Shown: positions 57,027 through 64,000 of the stretch, piece by piece | How the letters are laid out: the number at the start of each line of letters is the position of its first letter | Position numbering within the stretch: the first letter of the stretch is position 1 | NCBI GenBank assembly: GCA_021783995.1 | Contig: JAJXTH010000001.1 | Span: 1 to 64,000 of the forward strand | Origin: Pseudomonadota bacterium | Lineage (GTDB): Bacteria; Pseudomonadota; Gammaproteobacteria; Burkholderiales; Gallionellaceae | DNA: 64,000 nucleotides | Direction of reading: 5' to 3' | Translations under genes and position numbers: made by a program | Notes under the pieces: generated by a model | What the model was told of the DNA's origin: nothing | The model's database searches: none | What the model saw: only the letters and a program-made list of their open reading frames with translations

Positions 57027-59879
57027 ATGAAGAATTCAGACCAATTCGTAAACCGCCACAACGGCCCCTCCTCAAAAGACGTCCAGGACATGCTGGAGAA
57101 GATCGATGCGCCATCGCTTGATGCACTGATCGACCAGACCATCCCACAGGCGATCCGGCTCAAGAAGCCGCTCTCACTTCCGGACGGCATGACGGAATAT
57201 GAATACCTCTCACATCTGAGAGGGATCGCAGCCAAGAACAGGCTCTTCAAGACATACATCGGGCTTGGCTACCACGACACCATCGTGCCGCCGGTGATAC
57301 AGCGCAACGTGCTCGAGAATCCGGGCTGGTACACGGCCTATACCCCCTATCAGGCGGAAATCGCCCAGGGCCGCATGGAAGCGCTGCTGAATTTCCAGAC
57401 CATGGTGACCGATCTGACCGGCATGGAGATCGCCAACGCATCGCTCTTGGACGAGGCGACTGCCGCAGCAGAGGCGATGACCATGCTGCACGGGCTGCGT
57501 GCGCACAACGCATCGCACAGGAACACCTTCTTCGTTTCGCACGAATGCTTCCCGCAGACCATAGAGCTGCTGAAGACACGCGCCAAACCACTGGGGATTG
57601 AGCTCGTGATAGGCGACTTCAAGACCGTGACTTTCAACGACTCCATGTATGGTGCACTGCTGCAATACCCTGCAGCCAATGGCGCAGTGCACGACTACCG
57701 CGAATTCGTCGATCGCGCAAAACAGCACGGCATGACGATCGCCGTGGCGGCAGACATCCTGAGCCTCGTCCTGCTCACCCCCCCCGGAGAATGGGGAGCG
57801 GATGTCGTGTTTGGGTCCAGCCAGCGCTTCGGCGTACCGATGGGATACGGCGGTCCGCACGCCGCATATTTCGCCTGCCGCGATGCATACAAGCGTTCCA
57901 TGCCCGGGCGCATCATAGGCGTGTCAGTCGACTCGGAAGGCAATCCCGCGCTGCGCATGGCGTTGCAGACCCGGGAGCAGCACATCCGCCGCGAGAAGGC
58001 CACCTCCAACATCTGCACGGCCCAGGCGCTGCTTGCGATCATGGCCGGCATGTATGCGGTATATCACGGGCCTTCAGGCCTTGAGACCATCGCAAAGAGA
58101 GTCCACCTCTCCGCATCGCTGCTCGCCGACGAGCTTGCGAAACTCGGGTACCAGATCGCGCATGACCGCTTCTTCGACACGCTGCACCTAATGCACACAG
58201 ACAACGTGAAGATACACGCGTTCGCGGAATCTTCCGAGATCAACTTCCGCTACAGCAGCGACGGACTTGGCATATCTCTCGACCAGACCACATCGATGGC
58301 CGATCTCAATTCGATCCTTTCGGTGTTCGCAAGGGCTGCAGGAAAGCCATCGCCCACCCTCACCGATCCCAGGCTGGAAGTCCAGCCCATGCGCATCGAA
58401 AAGAGGAAGTCCGCGATACTGGCCCACCCGGTGTTCAATACACATCATTCCGAAACCGCGATGATGCGCTACATCAAGAGGCTGGAGAACAAGGACCTTT
58501 CCCTGACCCACTCGATGATCGCACTTGGTTCCTGCACCATGAAGCTAAACGCCGCGGCCGAACTCCTGCCTCTGACCTGGCCCGGTTTTGCAAACCTTCA
58601 TCCCTTCGTGCCTGTCGAGCAGGCTCAGGGCTTCCAAGAAGTCATCTCAGGGCTCGATGCCGCGTTGTCCGAGATCACGGGCTTCGCGCAGATGAGCTTC
58701 CAGCCCAACAGCGGCGCCCAGGGAGAATATGCGGGCCTTCTGGTGATACAGGCCTATCATCGATCAAGAGGCGAAGGCAACCGCAACGTCGCGCTGATCC
58801 CCTCCTCGGCGCACGGCACCAATCCCGCGAGCGCTGCGATGTGCGGCATGAACATCGTCGTCGTGAAATGCGACAAGAACGGCAACATCGACGTGGACGA
58901 CCTGCGCGAGAAGGCCGAACTGCACAAGGAAAACCTTTCCTGCCTGATGGTGACCTACCCAAGCACGCACGGCGTGTATGAGGAATCCATCATGGACATC
59001 ACTCGCATCGTTCACGAGAACGGAGGCCAGGTCTACATGGATGGCGCGAACATGAACGCTCAAGTCGGCCTGACGAGCCCGGGCAACATCGGCGCAGACG
59101 TTTGCCACCTGAACCTGCACAAGACATTCGCGATCCCGCACGGCGGCGGCGGACCGGGCGCCGGCCCAATCGGGGTTGCTGCCCACCTGGCTCCATTCCT
59201 TCCTTCACATTCCGTGATCAGGACGGGAGGCGAACAGGGCATACACGCGGTGTCCGCAGCCCCCTATGGCAGCGCGCTCATTCTTCTCGTCTCCTACGGA
59301 TACGTCAAGATGATGGGAGGCAAGGGACTTGCAGAAGCCACGCGCATGGCGATCCTGAATGCGAACTACATCAAGGAATCGCTGAAGGATCACTTTTCGA
59401 CCCTTTATGTCGGGAGCAACGGCAGATGTGCGCACGAGATGATCCTGAACTGCGTGCCCTTCAAGCGCGATGCGGGCATCGAGGTCGCAGACATCGCAAA
59501 GCGCCTGATGGACTTTGGCTTCCATGCGCCCACCACTTCTTTCCCCGTGGTGGACACATTGATGGTCGAGCCGACAGAGAGCGAATCGAAGGCAGAGCTG
59601 GATCGCTTTGTTGACGCGATGATCGCGATCAGAAACGAGATAGACGAAATAGCTGCAGGGCGCGCGGACAGGAAGAACAATGTGATAAAACATGCGCCCC
59701 ACACCGCGAAGGTCGTCGTGACGAGCGACTGGAACAGGAGCTATACGAGAGAACAGGCGGCATTCCCGCTGCCCTGGGTAAAGGAGAACAAGTTCTGGCC
59801 GTCGGTCTCGCGCGTGGACAACGTGTATGGCGACAAAAACCTGATCTGTTCCTGCCCGCCGATCGAGAGCTACATGTAA
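57027..59879 (+). CDS. gcvP: Glycine dehydrogenase (decarboxylating), P protein
   Basis: A 950-residue single-chain PLP enzyme (fused alpha and beta halves) that decarboxylates glycine onto lipoyl-GcvH. It begins [17 protein letters not shown]. The second half has [41 protein letters not shown] and the PLP Lys (about 699) in [16 protein letters not shown]. The ribosome site is weak: none is visible before ATG 57027. It ends the gcvTHP unit. Confidence 0.98.
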   Translation: MKNSDQFVNRHNGPSSKDVQDMLEKIDAPSLDALIDQTIPQAIRLKKPLSLPDGMTEYEYLSHLRGIAAKNRLFKTYIGLGYHDTIVPPVIQRNVLENPGWYTAYTPYQAEIAQGRMEALLNFQTMVTDLTGMEIANASLLDEATAAAEAMTMLHGLRAHNASHRNTFFVSHECFPQTIELLKTRAKPLGIELVIGDFKTVTFNDSMYGALLQYPAANGAVHDYREFVDRAKQHGMTIAVAADILSLVLLTPPGEWGADVVFGSSQRFGVPMGYGGPHAAYFACRDAYKRSMPGRIIGVSVDSEGNPALRMALQTREQHIRREKATSNICTAQALLAIMAGMYAVYHGPSGLETIAKRVHLSASLLADELAKLGYQIAHDRFFDTLHLMHTDNVKIHAFAESSEINFRYSSDGLGISLDQTTSMADLNSILSVFARAAGKPSPTLTDPRLEVQPMRIEKRKSAILAHPVFNTHHSETAMMRYIKRLENKDLSLTHSMIALGSCTMKLNAAAELLPLTWPGFANLHPFVPVEQAQGFQEVISGLDAALSEITGFAQMSFQPNSGAQGEYAGLLVIQAYHRSRGEGNRNVALIPSSAHGTNPASAAMCGMNIVVVKCDKNGNIDVDDLREKAELHKENLSCLMVTYPSTHGVYEESIMDITRIVHENGGQVYMDGANMNAQVGLTSPGNIGADVCHLNLHKTFAIPHGGGGPGAGPIGVAAHLAPFLPSHSVIRTGGEQGIHAVSAAPYGSALILLVSYGYVKMMGGKGLAEATRMAILNANYIKESLKDHFSTLYVGSNGRCAHEMILNCVPFKRDAGIEVADIAKRLMDFGFHAPTTSFPVVDTLMVEPTESESKAELDRFVDAMIAIRNEIDEIAAGRADRKNNVIKHAPHTAKVVVTSDWNRSYTREQAAFPLPWVKENKFWPSVSRVDNVYGDKNLICSCPPIESYM

Positions 59880-59974
59880 TCAAGCCAGCGTGTCCGCACA
59901 AGCGGGCAGGCACCTTCACGGCGATAAGGCTATAATCACGGGGTCAGCGCATCATTCAACCACGGGATAAAGAC

Positions 59975-60916
59975 ATGAAGACTCTCATCTGCGGTTCGAT
60001 GGCCTACGATACCATCATGGTGTTCAAGGACCATTTCAAGAAACACATATTGCCCGAACAGATCCACATACTGAACGTCGCATTCCTGGTGCCCGAGATG
60101 CGCCGCGAATACGGCGGGTGTGCCGGCAACATCGCCTACAACCTGAACCTCCTGGGTGGCAACCCGCTCATCATGGCGACAGTGGGCGACGACTTCGCGC
60201 CCTATGCGAAGCGGCTCGAGAAGCTCTCCATCGAACAGACCCACATCCGCCATGTGCCTGACACATACACGGGACAGGCCTTCATCACGACGGATCTGGA
60301 CGACAACCAGATCACGGCTTTTCATCCGGGCGCGATGGGTCACTCCGAGCAGAACAAGGTGAGCAGCGCAAAGGATGTCACGCTCGGCATCGTTTCTCCC
60401 GACGGGCGGGATGGCATGCTGGAGCATGCAGAACAATTCGCCGATGCAGGCATACCCTTCGTGTTCGATCCTGGCCAGGGCATGCCGATGTTCTCTGGCA
60501 AGGAACTTCTGAGCTTCATCGATCAGGCGACCTATGTGACGGTGAACGATTACGAGGCAAAACTGCTGCAGGAGAAAACCGGCAAGACACTCAAAGATAT
60601 CGCGCAGTCCGTAAAGGCGCTGATCGTAACCCTCGGCGCGGACGGATCGATGATACATGCGGAAGGCAAGGAGATTTCCATTCCCACGCCCAAGCCCTCT
60701 TCGGTAATAGATCCGACCGGCTGCGGCGATGCATACCGCGCAGGCCTGCTCTATGGCATACAGCGCGGCTGGGACTGGGAGACCACGGGAAGGCTTGCAT
60801 CGCTGATGGGCTCGATCAAGATTTCGAGCCGCGGCGGACAGAATCACGCACCCACGCGCGATGAAATAAGGGAACAGTTCAAGCATCACTTCGGCTTCAG
60901 GATAGAGCTGCTCTGA
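59975..60916 (+). CDS. PfkB-family carbohydrate/nucleoside kinase
   Basis: A 313-residue ribokinase-superfamily enzyme. N-terminal LICGSMAYDTIMVF and the Gly-rich GGCAGNIAYNLNLLGG contact the substrate. The C-terminal signature DPTGCGDAYRAGLLYG holds the catalytic Asp. The long lid segment and YDTIMVF start resemble the adenosine-kinase-like bacterial subgroup, but the substrate cannot be fixed. A TATAAT lies at 59931-59936 upstream. It is followed 6 bp later by a fructosamine-kinase-like gene. Confidence 0.82.
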   Translation: MKTLICGSMAYDTIMVFKDHFKKHILPEQIHILNVAFLVPEMRREYGGCAGNIAYNLNLLGGNPLIMATVGDDFAPYAKRLEKLSIEQTHIRHVPDTYTGQAFITTDLDDNQITAFHPGAMGHSEQNKVSSAKDVTLGIVSPDGRDGMLEHAEQFADAGIPFVFDPGQGMPMFSGKELLSFIDQATYVTVNDYEAKLLQEKTGKTLKDIAQSVKALIVTLGADGSMIHAEGKEISIPTPKPSSVIDPTGCGDAYRAGLLYGIQRGWDWETTGRLASLMGSIKISSRGGQNHAPTRDEIREQFKHHFGFRIELL

Positions 60917-60922
60917 TCGTCA

Positions 60923-61798
60923 GTGAGCGACTGGCCCGTTATCGCCGCATCCATTGCATCCGCGACGGGCCGGCCCTTCGAGTTCGCAAGCCATGTGCCT
61001 ACCAGCGGTGGATACATCAACCAGACACTGCGCATTGCTGGCAAGGACGGCAGAGAATTTTTCCTGAAGCTCAAAGAAGTCAGGAAATATCCACTGCTGC
61101 AATCCGAAGTGACGGGACTGGCCGCAATCGCAAAGACCAGCTCGCTGCGCGTGCCCGCTGTCGTCGCGCACGGCACGACAGGGCACCACAGTTTTCTGGT
61201 GCTGGAATATCTGGATCTGCAATCGCATGGCCATGCAGGAAAGCTTGGCGAGGGGCTCGCTTCGATGCACCGCTTCACTTCCGATCGTTTCGGCTTTGAA
61301 CACGACAACCACATCGGCGCAACGCTGCAGCCCAACGCATGGCTGGACGACTGGATTGCATTCCTGCGGGAGAGACGGCTCGGTTTTCAATTGCGACTTG
61401 CAAGGCAGAACAACCTTGGCCTTCAGGATATCGGTGAAAAACTGCTGGAAGCCCTGCCCCATTTCTTTGCGAGCTACGCCCCCTCCCCTTCGCTGCTGCA
61501 CGGGGATCTTTGGGGCGGCAATCACGCGTACCTGCCCGACGGCACGCCGGTGATCTTCGACCCTGCAGTTTACTTTGGCGACCGCGAATGCGACATTGCG
61601 ATGACTGAGCTCTTCGGCGGATACTCCCAGGATTTTTATGCCGCATATCGCGAAAGCTTCCCTCTTGATGCCGGATATGCTGTTCGCCGCGATCTATACA
61701 ATCTCTACCACATCCTGAACCACGCGAACATGTTCGGCGGAAGCTATGTCAAACAGTCCGAACAGATGATGAAAAGGCTGCTGACTTCTGTCAACTGA
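60923..61798 (+). CDS. Fructosamine kinase family protein
   Basis: A 291-residue aminoglycoside-kinase-fold protein starting at GTG 60923, 6 bp after the PfkB-type gene. Family marks are GGYINQTLRIAGKDGREFFLK, the LVLEYLDL hinge, the NHIGATLQPNAWLDDW segment, the catalytic LLHGDLWGGNHAYLP and IFDPAVYFGDRECDIAM. Such proteins phosphorylate ketosamine adducts on proteins, starting deglycation. The link to the PfkB gene suggests related small-molecule or protein repair work (inference). Confidence 0.9.
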   Translation: MSDWPVIAASIASATGRPFEFASHVPTSGGYINQTLRIAGKDGREFFLKLKEVRKYPLLQSEVTGLAAIAKTSSLRVPAVVAHGTTGHHSFLVLEYLDLQSHGHAGKLGEGLASMHRFTSDRFGFEHDNHIGATLQPNAWLDDWIAFLRERRLGFQLRLARQNNLGLQDIGEKLLEALPHFFASYAPSPSLLHGDLWGGNHAYLPDGTPVIFDPAVYFGDRECDIAMTELFGGYSQDFYAAYRESFPLDAGYAVRRDLYNLYHILNHANMFGGSYVKQSEQMMKRLLTSVN

Positions 61799-61879
61799 AC
61801 AAGATCCCGCCCATGCCTTCTCTTGCCTCTTGCCGTGGCCATCTACGAAAGGCTTGTGGATCGACAATTCAGCATGCGC

Positions 61880-62929
61880 TCAATTCAGATCGTCCGGCCT
61901 TAGAAAAAACCCTGGCGGCAGAGCCTGCACATTCGACACTTCCTTGATAAAGCTCGACAGATCTGAGTGGATGCTGCTCAGCGTGCGATCGTGCGAAAAG
62001 CGCATCTCTCCGTTACCGATCGCATTGGCCACGACCATTGCCGGCAGGTCAACCTTGTATTGCCCGTAGTACTTGTCCATTTCGCTCGAGATGATGCGGG
62101 CGATCCTCATCCTTGCGAACATACCTCCAGCGTGATCGATCTCGTCTATCGCCTCGCGGTATGCATGAATCACGGCGGCGTATTGCGATTTCTTCACCGG
62201 ATCGTTGAGCGATGCGCGGCGGATTGCGAAACCGCCGTGCGGAAGCTCATCGGCCTGCCATTCGGTATAACCGCTGAACAGTTTCTGCAGGTCGACGCCC
62301 CGTTCTATGCTTTCCCCGCCAAACGGCATGGCCGATTTCAGCCTGAGGCCAGATGCTGCCGGTTCAACCAGGAGTATCCCAGAGGCGGGCAATGTGCCCT
62401 GGCATGCAGGTTCCGAATTCATCGGCTTGCCTCTCTCTATCAGACTCACGCCCTGCTTCACCGGCAGGTAACATATCGAAAAGTCATCCGATGACATGCC
62501 GCTGCGTTTCAATGCAGCCTGAAAAAGCATGTCAGGCGCGCCGCCTTTGCCGCTGGAGACAGGCCCGCTGACGATGAGACCCTTGCCTTTCAGCCCCCTG
62601 AAGTCATGCACGTCGGGTACGGTCATCTCGAAGAAGCCGCGCCAGAAGTAAACGCCTTCCAGCGCCAGATCAGGCACCTTGCCGTTTGCTTTCTGCGCAA
62701 TGGCATAGGTCATCGCTAGGAGACCATCGGCACCTTGATCGAAAGCCACATCCATTCCTGAGTTGTCCTTCACCGGAACGAGCTTCACCGGCAAATCGGG
62801 ATGATCGTGCATCGCAAGCAGCAGCGGAAACACGTTCGGATTGGGAGCTGCCGCAATCTCGAGTTCGACGCTACGCACATCGAGCGAGCATGTCAAAAGA
62901 GCTGCCAGGAATACATATGCGAATCTCAT
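61880..62929 (-). CDS. Orphan periplasmic NMT1/SsuA-like substrate-binding protein
   Basis: A 349-residue exported protein with a signal peptide (about 1-20, SLDVRS). The mature part has a type 2 binding-protein fold (VELEIAAAPNPNVFPLLLAMHD, the FRGLKGKGLIVSG hinge, SGKGGAPDMLFQAALKRSGM). It resembles SsuA/THI5/NMT1-type proteins for sulfonates, nitrate or pyrimidines. No transporter genes are adjacent. It could be a sensor or scaffold partner, or the transporter may be elsewhere. ATG 62929 is chosen because the signal peptide begins there; the frame extends upstream to 63013. Confidence 0.72.
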   Translation of the reverse strand: MRFAYVFLAALLTCSLDVRSVELEIAAAPNPNVFPLLLAMHDHPDLPVKLVPVKDNSGMDVAFDQGADGLLAMTYAIAQKANGKVPDLALEGVYFWRGFFEMTVPDVHDFRGLKGKGLIVSGPVSSGKGGAPDMLFQAALKRSGMSSDDFSICYLPVKQGVSLIERGKPMNSEPACQGTLPASGILLVEPAASGLRLKSAMPFGGESIERGVDLQKLFSGYTEWQADELPHGGFAIRRASLNDPVKKSQYAAVIHAYREAIDEIDHAGGMFARMRIARIISSEMDKYYGQYKVDLPAMVVANAIGNGEMRFSHDRTLSSIHSDLSSFIKEVSNVQALPPGFFLRPDDLN

Positions 62930-63083
62930 CGTTGCTTTCCTTTCGTTCCGGGATGTAACGGATGATAGGGGATTGGATTTACAGGCAGAGGGAACTTCGA
63001 CCATGATTCTCAATCGAATTCGCTTTTCATAGCAGAAATCAGGTGAATCAAAAGCTGAAGTGATACTCAGAAAGAGCTGTGTA

Positions 63084-63174
<91 letters not shown>

Positions 63175-63222
63175 GAACTGCACATTCTACCAGCTATCCT
63201 CAATTTCGTGCAGAATATTGCC

Positions 63223-64000
63223 ATGCGCAGACACATCTCACTGATCAGACTACTGCAAATCGGCATCTTTCTGTCGCTGTTGCTGTTCGGCTATACGCAT
63301 CTCAACAAGCCGCGATTCTTGCTGCCCTCCTGGCACAACGAGCTGGTAGCGCTTGTCGCCCAGGACACTACACTGTCAGACGAGGAGTTTTCCAAACAGC
63401 TCGCGCAGCAGTTTGCAGACTATCTCCGCGTCCCGCTCAGGATCGTGCTGGTACCGGCGGACAAGATTGAGACGATGCTGAACAACCATGAAGCGCACTT
63501 CTCGGCCTCGGGTTTCAGGCTGGATCAGAAGGCCGCCGACCTGCTCTACGGCCCAGCCTACCTGACCGTGCATGAGCAGGTCGCATTCAATGAGAACCAG
63601 CCGACCCCGCTCAAGCTCGAAGAGCTGGTTGGCCACCGTATCGCCGTGGTTGCAGGCTCCAATCACGAGAAGATGCTGATTGCGCTGCGCCAGCAGATAC
63701 CCAATCTCACCTGGGAGTCGCGCTCCAAGGAGACAGTCGAGGATCTTCTGAAGGAGGTCGCACAGGGAGATCTCGACTACACGCTTGCGAACCACGAGCA
63801 GATAGAACAGATGAACAACTTCTATCCGAACCTGGCGGTCGCCTTCGACGTCGGCAAGCCAGCTTCAATCGGCTGGGCATTCCCTGCCAATGCCGACAAC
63901 GACCTGATCTCGGCCACCGAACAATTCTTCTCGAAGATCGCCAACAACGACGAACTCAACAAGCTGGTAGACCGCTACTACGGGCACAACGACAGGCTGG
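63223..64000 (+). CDS. mltF: Membrane-bound lytic murein transglycosylase F, N-terminal part
   Basis: An open frame from ATG 63223 runs to the window edge (about 259 codons), so the 3' part with the SLT catalytic domain is missing here. There is a signal or membrane anchor (about 8-24, LLQIGIFLSLLLFGY), then a periplasmic binding-protein-like regulatory domain: ELVALVAQDTTL, LKLEELVGHRIAVVAGS and NDELNKLVDRYYG. This is the MltF layout, where the first domain senses muropeptides. It begins about 50 bp from the divergent tRNA-Ser gene. Confidence 0.85.
   Translation, partial: MRRHISLIRLLQIGIFLSLLLFGYTHLNKPRFLLPSWHNELVALVAQDTTLSDEEFSKQLAQQFADYLRVPLRIVLVPADKIETMLNNHEAHFSASGFRLDQKAADLLYGPAYLTVHEQVAFNENQPTPLKLEELVGHRIAVVAGSNHEKMLIALRQQIPNLTWESRSKETVEDLLKEVAQGDLDYTLANHEQIEQMNNFYPNLAVAFDVGKPASIGWAFPANADNDLISATEQFFSKIANNDELNKLVDRYYGHNDRL

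Overview
The window reads as a chromosome segment of an autotrophic betaproteobacterium, most likely in the Nitrosomonadales (a Gallionella/Sideroxydans-like or sulfur-oxidising relative). The evidence is a class I phosphoribulokinase (Calvin cycle), betaproteobacterial gene neighbourhoods (polA-LOG-thrB-uvrD; leuS-lptE-holA; accBC-prmA; mreBCD-mrdA-rodA-rlpA; glycine riboswitch-gcvTHP), GatCAB amidotransferase, and a periplasmic sulfur/cytochrome c cluster. The genus is inferred from gene content; no marker gene here fixes it.

Layout. 1-976: the end of an IS3-like insertion sequence interrupts a TonB-dependent receptor gene. 1-3.3 kb: a two-component system, separated from the receptor by a region with a perfect 13-bp palindrome. 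3.3-12.5 kb: polA, a LOG-family protein, a DUF2782 protein, thrB, a membrane protein, a MEKHLA-domain protein, uvrD and prk. 12.7-24 kb: one long plus-strand run, leuS (with an odd in-frame insert), lptE, holA, cutA, dsbD, aroQ, accB, accC, prmA, a zinc-ribbon protein and dsbC. 24-30.4 kb: the accessory region, with a porin, two periplasmic DsrE-like proteins, an orphan periplasmic binding protein and a pentaheme protein that fuses a triheme AdhB-like module to a complete thiosulfate dehydrogenase (TsdA) module. Group II intron pieces flank one of the dsrE genes. 30.5-45.4 kb: ttcA, pteridine reductase, a MidA-like methyltransferase, an EF-hand protein, cca, slt, rdgC, a candidate small RNA, an SDR, dsbA, a SPOR protein, argS, a tiny exported protein, prfC and a TPR/glycosyltransferase protein. 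45.4-51.9 kb: the cell-shape operon mreBCD-mrdA-rodA-rlpA on the minus strand. 52-55.2 kb: gatCAB. 55.2-59.9 kb: tandem glycine riboswitch, terminator, gcvT, gcvH and gcvP. 60-64 kb: two small-molecule kinases, another orphan binding protein, tRNA-Ser(CGA) and the start of mltF.

How the parts fit. DsbA, DsbC and DsbD give a full periplasmic thiol oxidation, isomerisation and reduction set, which suits a cell that makes many c-type cytochromes. The 24-30 kb cluster probably oxidises thiosulfate to tetrathionate in the periplasm and passes electrons along an unusual five-heme chain; the DsrE-like proteins may carry sulfane sulfur. The strongest candidates for something undescribed are the triheme-TsdA fusion with its DsrE and binding-protein partners, and the group II intron-like block at 25657-26720, which carries a dsrE gene where the intron reverse transcriptase would normally be. 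Taking that block out would leave the porin and the tsdA operon as a compact convergent pair sharing one bidirectional terminator.
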